64,000 nt of DNA, from contig NOWV01000012.1 of the NCBI GenBank assembly GCA_003344405.1, positions 310,001 to 374,000 of the forward strand, read 5' to 3'. The notes beneath the pieces are model-generated. The model did no database searches. It saw only the letters and a program-made list of their open reading frames with translations, and was not told the origin of the DNA. This stretch comes from Trichoplax sp. H2 (taxonomy: Eukaryota; Placozoa; Uniplacotomia; Trichoplacea). This document shows, piece by piece, positions 38,352 through 51,639 of this stretch (position 1 is its first letter; each line of letters opens with the position of its first letter). Position numbers and translations under genes: made by a program.

Positions 38352-38715
38352 CTATGAAATAAAATATCCTTATTTATGTGTTATTTTCCGTAGGGAAATT
38401 GTATCGTTCGCTTCGAAGCAAGCCGGTTGTAGCCTAATTGTTACAATGATACGAAAGTATAGAATCATTTAATTCGGGAATTATGACAATATTAAAATTG
38501 TTAATGTAAATTCGCATCGATCGACATAGAACTATGAAATAAAATATCGTTATTTATGTGTTATTTTCCGTAGGGAAATTGTGTCGTTCGCTTCCAAGCA
38601 AGCCGGTTGTAGCCTAATTATTACAATGATTCTATACCAAAGTATAGAATTCGTTAATTCAGGAATTATGACTAATTAAAATTATTAATGTAAATTCGCA
38701 TCGATCGATATAGAG
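38352..38715. repeat. Tandem duplication, 180-bp unit, two copies
   Basis: Copies start at 38352 and 38532 (CTATGAAATAAAATATC). They share long blocks such as TTATTTATGTGTTATTTTCC, GTAGGGAAATTGT, AAGCAAGCCGGTTGTAGCC and AATGTAAATTCGCATCGATC. They differ by scattered substitutions and a few short indels. Neither copy has an open frame. Confidence 0.9.
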
Positions 38716-38858
38716 CTACTGTGTATTGTCGTAGTCATAATACTGGCGAGGCTATTTCCAAGGGCCTCAAGGATAGCTAGTTACACACTTCGATACGATA
38801 CCATGACTTCGATTTATACAACCGATGTAACCAATTGATATCAATAGTACCAATATTA

Positions 38859-38960
38859 GGGACTACTAAATCTCTTTCTCCCACCCAAAATGAAACTCAC
38901 TCTATAATTTGGGAGAGAGTGAGCCATTTTCGGAAAAAGAAAGAGAGATTTAGTAGTTCC
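38859..38960. repeat. Long imperfect hairpin of about 100 bp
   Basis: The left arm (38859 to about 38905: GGGACTACTAAATCTCT..., ...AAAATGAAACTCACTCT) pairs with the right arm (about 38910-38960, whose complement reads GGAACTACTAAATCTCTC...). The arms are about 45 bp, with a few bulges and a short AT-rich loop. An RNA from either strand would fold like a microRNA precursor, but it could equally be a small foldback transposon. Only the fold is seen in the sequence. Confidence 0.75.
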
Positions 38961-41900
38961 TGTGGATAGGATCTGCTATCCATGTCCTCGTGAGTCACAG
39001 AAAATGGCCAGATATTGACGCGATATTTGATTAATTCGATATCGTATGAAATAATTAAAAGTGATCTTGGACTTTAAAGTACAGTACTGGAATGGCACAA
39101 GGCATATAAGCAAAGTATCACGAGCGGGACAATCTTCTAATAAATGATAATAAATAATTAGTTTACTATTTCCAGGCCTACCGTAGCTTATAGACAGTAT
39201 TTGTAGACTAATTTTAATCATGTTGTACCAGTCAACGGTACCAGATACATTATGTTGTTCCAAAATACAGTATATTGAGCAGCTCTGCGAAGAAAAATTA
39301 TAATCTGACCTCACTATGTCGACATTTTAGTAAAAAGAGCAAAATAAGCCTGTTTAGCCAACTATAGAGTAAGCTAGCGCTAGCCATTTATGATCGGTGT
39401 CTAGTTATGCCCAAAAGAGTGACAACTGCTACGTGGAATAGTTTAACAATGCACAACAATGTATAAAAGATAGAAAAATCTTACTAGTACACTCGTATAA
39501 ATCTAAATTACAAGAAATAGTGACTAAAGGTCTGCATAATAACTTAATAGTAAGTCAAATCAAAAATTAATATTTCTCGCATTAATAAAACTGATATTAA
39601 CATTAATCTAAACTTTAGGAATTAGATAAACTGTCGTATGACTCCTAAACAAAAATTGCTTTAATTGTATTGCATTGTAACTTATAATCAGTTTAAAAGT
39701 TGCATATGAAGGTTCCACTAATGTTACAACAGTATGCTCCATTTATTCAAGGCTAAACTTTCTGACTTGAACCTAAACTCCAAAAATAACTTTAAGTGAA
39801 ACGAGTAGATACATCGTGGACTACTAAACAAGAATTTCCCTCTCCCTCCCTGTTACAACCACTTTTGTAACATGGAAACTACTTTCAACGGCAGCTTAGT
39901 ACAGACACCAATCTTCACTAAGATCAAAACAAGAGCTCTCTTTATTTTAAAAAGTAACTCGCTTTTATACCTTCTACCTATTCGCGAACAACTACAGCAT
40001 ACATATATATATATATACATGGATGTTAATACTGATAAATCGGCTGCCATATATTCTTCTATCTAAATTAGTATAACTTTAAGCTCTACTTTAAAGTACG
40101 TTAGAGCACACATATAACATGAGAGTAACCGTGATCAGAACACGATCTGACCTTTAAGCTCTCTTATAAATTAGCTATCTAACTAATTACTAACAATCTA
40201 CATATACTGGTATGATAGAACTTGGGGCGATACGAGTAGCGTGACACTCCGCCAGTCCCGATTTTACTCAACAAAAATCTTCCCCACGCTAAGTCAGGGA
40301 AACAGAAGTTTTCATAGTAAGGAAGAACCAGTAGTTTTCGGCGAGAGAGGAAATTTTTTGTTGAGTAGTCTCTAGATACACACACCTAGTGCAGTTGTTA
40401 AAAACTTTAATGAATCAAGTTTTGCTTTCATCGCTTTACATCTTTCACTATTAAGGAGTTGAGGACAGTCAGAACTGAAACGGGCAACGGGGGGGGGCAA
40501 AAAAATTTTTATGTTTCCTATCTCTAATCAAAATACTATCCGCGACACAGATTGTACGCACGGCATAATCCTCCTCATTTACAGTGCATTAAAATCTTAT
40601 AACACGCGTAGGTATTATATTATTTAGACACATATTTACAACAAATTTATTAAAATGAATACCATATTGTTGTCATTAGAAACTGAATCAATAATAACAT
40701 GTAGTATCTACAATAATCTCGTACAACGTATAGCGTTAAACAATTTAAGAAGTAAAATTTTTTATAAACATTTGTACTCGGTAATATTGTGAATTATTAA
40801 AGGATCAATTTACATCAAAGCCCAGAAATACTGGGCATAGCTAAGACTTAAATATTTCGACAATATGATGGATAAGGTAATAAATTATTGATGACCTAGT
40901 TCCTTATCAAGATTTGACAATATTTGATATGGCTAACATTTCAGTATTTATTTTAAGATATGAATTTCATAAAGTTTAAACTACTGCATTTATGATACTC
41001 CTTTAAGCTCGAAAGAGAGTGTTTTAATCCAATAAATAACTTATGATCAGTTAAAATTCAATTGCAGCTTCTACAAAGTGAACTGATTTATTCGCATCGA
41101 ATTATCAGAAATTATATAAATCGATTACCTCAAATCGTTACGCACAGCAAATTGTAAATATCTACTAGCAACTAGACACTAGTCATCATAGGTAATTAGT
41201 GATCCGAAGAATTATCGTGGGAGCGATACAGTCACAGAAGGACACGATTTAAAATTACAAAAAATGACGTAAATTAATTAAATAAATTAATGAAATAACA
41301 GCCACCTATCCCTTACTTGACTAAAGTTCGAGACAATCATGATTACGTACTAATGTTTGCCACTTCTATGGTTAGTATAGATTAGAGATCACAAAACCTA
41401 TACTAAATAGTCACGAAATTTATTGCAAGAAATCTAAAACTACTGTATAGAGTAGCTGGTGAGATAAACATACGATTATTTATATTTTATAGAGCACACA
41501 AACTACTGCTTATAGATCTTCAGTGAAATACACTGATAAGAATCTATTATAATAATACAAGCGATGATTTTTATCGCGCCGGATATGGAAAGATTTTATT
41601 ATAATTTTAAATAAGTTTTCAATGGGCAAAAATTTTCTTCATGATTGGAAGGGTATAATAAAGATTAATAAACTATCTTCGGGTAATACTGTCATAAAGC
41701 TACTAGATAGATTATTGTTCTACTTGTTATAGTCAATACGTTTTTGAACGTAACATTCGTTTCGAGTCAAAAACGAAAATAAAAATTTGACGTAAATTTG
41801 CAATAATAAACATAATAAAAAGATGTAACTCTTGCTTTCAACAGCTATACAATATATTGATTTTAGAAATCTGTGTTAATTATAGTTTCGAAAGTTCTTC

Positions 41901-44900
41901 CTTATGATAAGAGAAATAATTTACACGTGTAATTCGCTTCTTCCTATCTGCAGAATTAATCCTTAGAATTGAATAATTTGTGGTTTGAAAAACTCACTGT
42001 CTACAAAAACTTGAAATATTATTACAAGTCATTTCGATAGCAAACCTATAATAAAATTCGTATTGCTCCCTGACGACATTGAACTCAAAGTGTAGTGCAG
42101 CCTAACTAATGAACTTATTAAAGTATATTCTGCGCAGGATAAAAGGTAGACTAGTATCGATTATATCAGTACAGAGACTGATATTAGCAGAGTAATTCTA
42201 CTTATACCAAGTTACAAAGTAGTTTTGCTGGATCGATGAGGGTCAAGAATACCCATTTTATATTATCTCCTCGTGTCACAACCTCGGTCGCAACATACTT
42301 CTAACCTTATTTGTATCAATTGTAAAGAAATCAGCGAAGCAAGTTCCGACGCTGTATCATATATTATACCTCTTGTATCTAAAATGTACCTATAATACAC
42401 TGACTGCAAGGTTCAACAGCCGATTTTTTACTTTCATAAAATTTTACAAGAGCATATCTGCCAACATGTAAGAAGACGACTAAGGCACTGTGAGTAATTA
42501 TGTACCGTAATTCTTCCCATTACTATCGTTGGGCATTCTAAAATAGTTTTAATAAACTTTTCTATTTGAAAACAATCCTACTGTATATAGTACGCCAAGA
42601 CTACACATATAAAATTGAATGAATACCATTGTGATAAAATTTGCATACTAAAAAATTACTGACAGCAAAGGAAAAGATCGACTTTATAATTTTTATCGTA
42701 TTATTCCGAATATATGGCGATTTATTATGATCTCCAGACTATTATGTTCTCATGGTGATCCTAATCCTACAACTAAAAGATTTGGCCTTAAATTGATACA
42801 TTAGGGAAAAAGTAGGCCATAGAACATATATAAAATAATATTTCTCTGAATGATTGCACTGTAGTTCACAACAACAATCTTGGCTTACTGTTCATTAGTC
42901 TGAAGTCATTATCGATGGCAATACATTTCACGTCAAAGAAAAAATCGTAGACAAGGGTTGAATATTATATATGATTAACTATAATTATGAAACTTCTATT
43001 CTCTAACACATTCCTTCATTCCGTAGACTCGAAGGCAATTTCATAATTCGTTGTATACTCTACTTTCTTTCATAAATATAATATATCATAACTGTTTTGT
43101 TTTAATTGGAATGGCATCGCTGATAATTACTAAAGTGCATCTTATATCAGTATCTTTTTCATGTTGTTCTGCTTTACTACTTCCCCTTTTAGGAATTATC
43201 GTTAACATATCTGTATAATTAGTCAATGACAATTATAATTACATCATAGGTATTAATATAATCAATAAGAATTACACAGTTACCGCGTCCTCTACTATCA
43301 TAATATACCCATTAAAAATATCGAAATGAATTTCGCAATGAATAGGACTTTCTAGTATTAATCGTATTGACAGCATTATTCCGCTCATATAAATTAGATA
43401 TCATTTCATGTTTCCACTGACATTTTCCATCTGTATTTTGTCTATACCAATGTAGAACTAATAAATTTATAAATTCTACCATAAATGAGTGTGTACTGTA
43501 CTATAAATTTTAGTAGATTATTGAATTCACGGAATAATTATTGAATAGGTATGATTTAGACGTAGCATTCAATATCTATATTTTGCTCAATGATACTCAT
43601 TTCTCTATGTAGATATAACCAGGTAAACTGAACGAAACACAGATATTGAGTTCTATGGTAATGTACGCACACATACAGTACTGCTGCATATTCGGTTCTT
43701 TCATCGATTGAATACTAACTATAGCTAAAAATTTTGACATATCGACTTACATCAACTATAATGTACTGTAAAAGAATGGTTCCCGAATACAAGCTTTAAT
43801 AAGATTGATTTTTTTCTTAGCCTCTCATCGTTAACTTATGCGGTACCGGATGTGCATATGCATATAACCGTGTATTATTCTATTATTTACGATAGCACTA
43901 TAGTATTACTAACGCATTTCCCAAGACATTGTAGACTGATAGCTAAGCAATGAACTTTCAAGATCATTGATTTATAAAAAACCTCAGCTACATGCGTATA
44001 AGTATCTAAGGAATCACAGTATGATAGTGCATAAACAGTTTACTCTACTGCAGATTAATGATGTTCTTTCCATTGTTTCAATATAAGCTAACACCATCAT
44101 TATTACCATCATACAGAATTCAATTGATTAATAATATTATCGATACTAATGTTCAATACAGATATTATTCAAGCTGATACACTCTATTTATATGATATTT
44201 ACTGGTTATAGCCCCAAATTTTGGCTACATAATCAATAACTACCAATTGGGCATATTAATGACCGTTTATGATGATAAGAAAAAGCAACAGATATAAATA
44301 TTATGATACAATTGTCGTATTCGTGATCATCCATCTGATAAAATTCCTATTTGCAATGCTTCATTTTCTCTTCATTTAGGATTACATCAAAACACATTAT
44401 CTATACCACTTTAATTACATTTCCTATCATACGTGCACATATAAAGATTTAAATACTAATATAATTGTTATCATCAAGGAAAGGGGAAACGTCTATTTAT
44501 GGTCTGCTATTTGTAAATTTTCATTTATGTTGACTGTATTTATTAATTTCTATCCAATTACAATAATCATCCAACGCATTTCGATAACCTTTATATTGTC
44601 ATTAATAGTATTATATTTCTATTCTGGTAGATATTGTTGAAATAATCTTATTGATTTTCTATTATTTCTCTTATTTAGTAATCACCGTGTCATTGTTTAG
44701 ATTTCGGTAAAAATATATTTATTGGAAGTATATTTATAGTTTTCATGCTTGTCGTAGTGGTATTGTGTTTGTCGGTATCTAATGAACGAAAAATTACTCA
44801 CTTAATCAGAATTCATTATACTTAAAAGCAATACAAATCTACCAGTAAATAGAATAGAACTCTTAAACTTTTGATAACAGAGATAACTTGATGATATTTT

Positions 44901-47900
44901 CTTACTTCCATGGCTACTAACTAGATTAAAATCAATCAATACAATAATCAACGGAGGAATGTTGCCAAGGACGACTCAAATTTTTTATGCAATAAATTTA
45001 ACAACGTTGTAATGTAGATTAAAATTGTGATCAACTGATCAAATAGGACTAAAGTTTATAGCTTCTATATAATGTAATCCTAATATTGTTTTAATTTTAT
45101 TAAACATGCCGATTTACAAAGAAAGCGAATTTTATATCTATAGTTATAGGAGGCACTTTGTCATTAGTGATCTAATATGGTATAAAATCTTAAATACAAT
45201 AAATAATATACATCCCATTTCATAATTCATCATGTTGTAATAGCAAAAACTCCTACTGGTACTCAAGTGCAAGTAATGACAACTTAATGTATCAAGTAAT
45301 ACTACAATTATCGTAAAATAATTTTAGAATAACCGAAATTAATCATCTGGTCTTTGAGATTAGCTATTATAATTATTAATACGACAGAGAGAAAGATCGT
45401 CTTTCTTAAAAATACTCTGTTGATCCTATCATGAAACCTTTAGTAAAGAAATTTCTTGATCAGAAGAATATTATCTCGCAATAAAACAAGCATATCGTCG
45501 CTTTATTTCTCAATGTATCTCAAAACGAGTTTATAATTAGTTAAAATATAGATTCATATTTGCATCCTATTGATATCGATCCGAAATTAATGATGTAGAA
45601 AATGCTAAATTATTCTTGATAATAATTAGTCGCGTAGATTGTACAATTACTACAAAATTACAATGAAAAATTAATAATTAGTGCTTAAATAGTTATAAAA
45701 TGTAGCAATGACGCTATTGTAAACTACGCATAGATATATAGAGATAAAACAGATGGATCAAGTATGCAGTAACAAAACAGAAGATATAAAATAATAAATA
45801 TTGCAATTAGAGACAAGAGGAAATTATTGTAATCATAAGGAACGTATCTTATTAATGTCAGGATAGCCATGGTTACAAGCTGGCCATAAACAGTTTCTAT
45901 CATCTAAATTTACTATCGTTACCATAATTATTTACTGGAAAGATAACTGTCTATTTTAATTTAATTACAATACAAACTGGTAGACAACCACAAACTGGCA
46001 GAATTACCTCTAATTAATATTACATTAGCGATCAATCCGAACATAAAATCTTTCTTTGTATGCTTTTGTTCTGTTTTTGATTAAATCCTCACCGTACTAC
46101 AACCATAAATGAAGAAGTTTACAGCTTTTAAACTATTATTAATTTATAATCTAGAAACGAGGATATCAATGACGAAATCAACATTTTGAATTTTGAAATG
46201 AAGAATCTTAATTACGATCTAATTTTGATAGATTTAGCGCCATATATATTTTTACGTAAATATATGTTATTGTTCTCATCTTTCCGCTTAATGAAAAGGA
46301 TGAGCCTGTTACACCTGTGTACGCATGCATCTATTTATCTCTCATTATATGACAAGTTATGATTTGTACGTATTTTCTTAACTCTGCACGTAATAATTTA
46401 GAAAGGCCATTCACTTCCTTGGTGATACAGGCATACCGTACTTATTTAGTCTACTTGCTAGCTTGACAATCATTATAGATCTATTAAGTTAACAATCGTT
46501 AAGATCTGAAGTTAATAGATTTTATTTTTATCTTACCTTGAATCTTACATAGAATGAGAGAAGAAAATTAATATCTAATTATTTCTCTAAAATTCGTAAA
46601 ATAAGTTGTATTAAATATAAAAAAAGATTATTTTCCTTCCTCTGCTTATCTGTGTATAGCCAATATACTATTATTCCAAAACAAATTTTGGATTCTGTTT
46701 TCTCTTCTTCAAGCATAGGTAAGCCTTTAGAATATGAATTTATTCGACAAATTTTAGCTCTGTTCAGTGTCTTAATTATAGTTATTATGTAGTTACAATT
46801 TTTCATTCCTATATATATTACTAACAAATCTTTCTCACACTTTTACTGAATAATAAAGCTAAATTAAACAATTTTTTTATTTAAGTCGTACATTATTTAA
46901 AGCTGTAATGCTGTAATCGGTTAATATGTATTAAGTATACCATTGCCATTACATGAGCATTATATAAAAGTGACCTAATTTCATCAATATAATTTCAATC
47001 GTTCTAGTATAGTTGATATCCTTAATAAACTTTTAATTGAAAGGATTAATTTTATCTCTAACAACGTCATTTGGATTTTATGAATTTTTCTAATACATAT
47101 ACTGTATAATGTACATATCTGTTCTTATACATAGATCATCATTGTTAACGCTAGCTACTCATATGTACAATGATAAATCATATAAGATTTTTAAAATATC
47201 ATGCTTGCTTGAGTGTTTAGTCATATTGTGAGGTAATGCAATCATAATTCAAGTATAACTTCGTCATAACTAGTTAATTCTTTAGTGTGCTCAAATTCGA
47301 TTCTTATTCGAATTGAAAATCGGCTAATATCGCCTTATTCGTCAGTCTTTAGTTATGTTATTTTTATAAATTAGATATGAAAACAGATTTTACATTTGCT
47401 TAGAATAATTTTACGATAGTCAATCTAATACTTTCGTTAGCTGAAAAAGATTCCAAATTACGATATAATTCTAGTTCAATGAGAATTAGTATTATAAGTA
47501 TATCAATTTTTATCAATTTTGGTCTATAGATATTACAATAACTGTGCATTATTTACGATCGAAGTAACTAATCCATTTGTATTTGTGCCATTATCTACGT
47601 TATGTATATATATTTCATCAACAAAATAAACGTTTATCTGATCGTCTGAATTGAGTAACAATTTAAGTAGAAATTAAGACAAAAATTATTTAAACAATTA
47701 AACCATTTGGATTTTGTGATATGAAACTTTTATTTAGTAGAGTTGCTCCTCCTATTTTCTAGGATAACAAAAAAGGATTCTACAGCTTTATCCATGAAGT
47801 CAAACTGTCCAAATTAATATCATTTCTGTAACTATATTCAACGCTTAATAATTGTACTCTCTTATATTCATTGAAAATTATCGCTTCTATTGCAATTAAA

Positions 47901-48020
47901 ATTTTAAAAGTTAAATTCTATCAATTCTATCCTGAGTTTAACCAACTTTTAGTTAAAAAATTATCGAATTGATAAGTTTTTACTCTTATCTTCCATGCAC
48001 TGCTATGCACCAAAATTGAT
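38961..48020. other. 9 kb gene-free region upstream of the opsin-like GPCR
   Basis: Very AT-rich. Open frames over 60 codons are rare and have no family features. Visible items: a G-rich homopolymer run at about 40487-40497, a TA run at about 40002-40016, and a GC-richer block at about 40205-40370 with inverted arms. No tRNA, rRNA, snRNA or protein exon could be supported. It may hold the GPCR promoter and unrecognised regulatory DNA. Confidence 0.55.
40205..40385. other. GC-richer block with inverted arms, nature unknown
   Basis: In a very AT-rich neighbourhood this block is clearly less AT-rich (for example GGGGCGATACGAGTAGCG and CTCCGCCAGTCCCGAT). It holds inverted arms ACTCAACAAAAA (40265-40276) and TTTTTTGTTGAGT (40354-40366). 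I compared it by eye with U1, U2, U4, U5, U6, 5S and 7SL and saw no match. It could be a small structured RNA gene or a transposon remnant. Confidence 0.35.
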
Positions 48021-49259
48021 TTGAGTATCATGCATACAAGCGATCATCCCAGCGACATTACTAATCATGAGGATGATGATTTCATTACAGTAACCAGTAC
48101 GATAAATTATAATTATTTAATATCGAATACTAGCAAGAATTTCACTTGCCAAGATATTACGGCCGGTGCTGGCACTATGGCTTTATCTGTACTTCTTGTC
48201 ATAATTACCGCTACCATTGGAAATACTGTAGTCGTAATTGTTATATGTAAACATAAAAGGTTACAAACTGCTACTAATTATTTTATCGTCAATCTAGCCA
48301 TTGTAGATATTTTAACAGCAATACTTAAACTACCATTTTATATAGTTGCATTTCTTTGCAATGGTTGGCCACTTCATGATTCATTATGTAAATTTACGGC
48401 AATCTTAAATTCTCTATTTCATATTCAATCAACCTATTCCGTTGCTTTTATCGCAATTGTTAGATACATTGTCTTATTCCATCATTCTAAATGTAGATAT
48501 TTATGTAATAAAACATTCATAGTCATTATTATTATAGTTTCATGGATAGTATGTATAGCATTATGTAGTTTACCTCTAATGGGATGGGGAACAATTGTCT
48601 ACGACTACCTGGATTTTTCATGTCAACAGGACTGGTCCTCCTATCCTGATTATACTCTTACTGCTGTTGTTATTGGTTGGACTGTTCCATTTATTATCAT
48701 GGTTGCCTGTTATACTAAGATTTCATTCGGTGTTTCACGCTATATGAAAAATTTACGGGCAGCAGGTATTACGATCGACTTCAGCCATCCTCAACACAAT
48801 ATAACATCGACGACAACGAGTACAACTTTAACTTATCATCGTTTACAATTAGCCCACAACAGCGTAATATCTCGCTCACAACTGAAGGAAAATATAATTG
48901 AAAGTAAATTAACTAAATCATCGTTTATAGTTTGCTGTACATTTATTATTTGCTATTTACCATATAGCATTGTCGTTATGATTATAGAACCTTTTACCGG
49001 TTATCGATTTTCACAATTAATACACTTTTTACTTCTATGGTTAAAGTTTATTAATAGTTCTATTAATCCTGCAATCTATTCCATTTTTGATCCACAATTT
49101 AGAAAAGGTAGCATTTCATTATATCAAACATTTAGGAAAATATGTTGTCATTGTATGGCTTTTCAAGCTCTACCAATTAACCGATCTCTACGAATATATC
49201 CCAACAATAATACTATTCAAAATATAAGGCAGCCTATTGACAGGAGTTTTCACACTTAA
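48021..49259 (+). CDS. Opsin-like class A (rhodopsin family) GPCR, no lysine at 7.43
   Basis: Intronless, 412 residues, seven membrane segments. Class A landmarks: GN at residues 67-68 (TM1), NLAIVD 91-96 (TM2), Cys123 for the extracellular disulfide, VRY 147-149 in place of D/E-R-Y, Trp175 (TM4), Pro223 (TM5), CYLP 311-314 in place of CWLP, and NPAIY 349-353 (TM7), followed by DPQFR. N-glycosylation sites lie in the N-terminus (NTS 36-38, NFT 40-42). Extracellular loop 2 (PLMGWG... FSCQQDW, disulfide Cys201) is strongly opsin-like, with an acidic residue, Asp195, where opsins carry the position-181 counterion. In TM7 the retinal-binding position 7.43 is Phe343, while Lys342 occupies 7.42. 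Known placozoan opsin-like receptors (placopsins) also lack the usual lysine. Melatonin-type or other orphan receptors are alternatives. The cysteine cluster CCHC at 375-378 may be palmitoylated. Confidence 0.85.
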   Translation: MSIMHTSDHPSDITNHEDDDFITVTSTINYNYLISNTSKNFTCQDITAGAGTMALSVLLVIITATIGNTVVVIVICKHKRLQTATNYFIVNLAIVDILTAILKLPFYIVAFLCNGWPLHDSLCKFTAILNSLFHIQSTYSVAFIAIVRYIVLFHHSKCRYLCNKTFIVIIIIVSWIVCIALCSLPLMGWGTIVYDYLDFSCQQDWSSYPDYTLTAVVIGWTVPFIIMVACYTKISFGVSRYMKNLRAAGITIDFSHPQHNITSTTTSTTLTYHRLQLAHNSVISRSQLKENIIESKLTKSSFIVCCTFIICYLPYSIVVMIIEPFTGYRFSQLIHFLLLWLKFINSSINPAIYSIFDPQFRKGSISLYQTFRKICCHCMAFQALPINRSLRIYPNNNTIQNIRQPIDRSFHT

Positions 49260-51639
49260 AAAATCAGTTGTCGTTGTACTTGTTGAAATATATCGCTATT
49301 ATCTAATGGATCCATAAGTTTCTTGTAATAAGGTACTATAATTACCATAATGATAATACCGTTACCAAAATTAGTAAATTGGTGCCTTATGTAATTACCA
49401 GAATTTTTTATTTTTAAATTAACTTTAAAATAAATTTCTATCTAAATAATCTCTTTGTTTCCATCTATCGTAGTTTAACTCATAAATAATATTTATGACA
49501 TAGTAGATAATAAATCCAGCTGAAGTATAAGTGTGAACAGAAATAACAATAGGCCTGGATATTCTGACAAGCTTGACAGTTTTCTGGCCACATAAGTCAA
49601 CAATAAAATCTTTTCTATTTATGGAGAAGTTAAATTTAAACTAAGCCATCATAGTTATCTTAGCATATTTATTCTATAAAAATAAATAAGCGATGATGCG
49701 GTATTTCTTACCCAATAAGTTTTTATATTTATAGTATCAAAACGAGGATGAAAGATGAAACGTTAAATTGAATAAATGATCAACATAAGGAAAGGTGCTT
49801 GTACACGTGATGGATAAACGCTCTTCTATTATTTATCTAACCTTCGAAATTAGTTTCATAAACATTTAATTTTTAAATTTATTTACAATATAAATTTAGT
49901 TGATATTTATACTGGGCTATGATTAAGGACATAGCCATCTTGACGTTCAAGTATTGATTATTTAATCCGCAAATAAATGAACTGATGATACGACTTGAGT
50001 TATCTCTTTAGCAAATAACATAAGATGGGTACTGTATAGTTTGTTTGTGACCATGCTGTAAATAACATGGTATAGTGCACATCAATTTATAGCTATCAAA
50101 TAACACGTAATCACCGATCTAAGAAATCGATTGTACTTAAGTCGTAGTATCGGAAAGAAAAATTAGTGGCTTTCACATTTTGTTCGACTAATACAAATGT
50201 TTTTAAAAGCTGGATATTTAACACATTAACAAACCTACTTTAGTAAATCGTCATAAATAGTACTGTATATTGATTGAGTGATGACTTTGGCAACAGTATC
50301 AAAAATTTAAGTTAGCTTTTTACTTTAGTCAATATCGGAAGAGAATTGGCTAACTTCATGGACACTGAAAATCAAGCATGATTCACTTAGAATAGTTCTT
50401 AGTTTGAGCTTTAAGTTACCTTAACAAGCAACTAAGACAATCTTAAACAAACATCATTTACAACTATAATAAAAGCAGCGCTTTTAATGATAGTCGAGGC
50501 CTATTGTAGAAGATCCTTTATCCTTTCAAATAATTGAGTACATTTTTATACATATTTGTATTAATATAAAGCAGTAAACCCAGCGATAACATACTACTGC
50601 CAGGTGATGATATAATTCTTAAAAGCAGAAATTGATATAAATAAAGGGCACTCAGTTTGAACCGCTAATTAACTCTGAATTTTAGGTGTGCAACTAAATG
50701 GTAATCGACGATTTCCATAAAGATTTTCAATATTGTAAAGCATTTTGTGATCAATAATGTTAGAATACTAAAGCAAGGATAAACTTGTAATATTGTATTA
50801 GACAGAATAATTTGCACAAATTAATAAGTGAATAACTCAATAATAGGGATATTAAAATAAAATAAGTCTATTATTCTATTGAAAAGAAACGCTATTGGAT
50901 TTGAACGCTACTCTCCGTATTATGCGCTTCTCTATGCAAGTTAGCTAAGAATCTCATTTTTAGATTAGGTACTTACCAAGTACTGTTAAAAGCTTCTCAA
51001 TAATTGATTTACGACAAACAAAAATCATTAATAAACCCTAACGTACAAAAGATGCTTTTGTTGAATAAATATACGTATACAGTTACACTTAAGACATTAA
51101 TTCAAGAAATAAAATATAATTTTCCTACATGCATACGTATTATTATATCCGAATTAATGTCAGCTCGTGAATTTATAATACAATAAATTTATATACTATT
51201 AAGCTCAAGTACATTTAGTGACCTTTCAGCTAGACCTGATTGGATCGTTATTGCATACTAGAAAAGAGATTCGAAAGTAGTCACTAGTCTCACTTCACAA
51301 TACCAGATTCAATATCCGTCCTAAGCAAATACAATTAGGCTACAAGACGCATTAAAAATGGTAATAAATTAATACGACCCATAACTTAATTGCAATTTTA
51401 GTAAATATTTACAATAAAAATTTCATTTTATAATCTTTCATAATCAGTTGCAAAGTTTACCCATAATGAACTTGTTTTAGATGACTAATCAATACATACA
51501 CATGTTAGTATCGTAAGAATCACATTATATTTCGCCCTCGTCATAGGGTTAACATTAGTACAAAGGGTGATTAGATTACTGATAAGTATGTAAGAGTTAC
51601 TTCAGCAAAAGTAGCTATTTTATCAGTTGGTTTTATATC
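49260..51639. other. Convergent intergenic region GPCR / PDSS2
   Basis: 2.4 kb of AT-rich DNA. An open frame at 51004-51186 (60 codons, plus strand) has no family features. No RNA gene or repeat was recognised; a GATTTGAAC word near 50898 resembles a tRNA T-loop but the stems do not pair. Confidence 0.55.

Noticed and set aside
50885-50955. tRNA-like block with a GATTTGAAC word
   Set aside because: The T-loop-like word is present but the T stem and acceptor stem do not pair, and no anticodon arm is evident.
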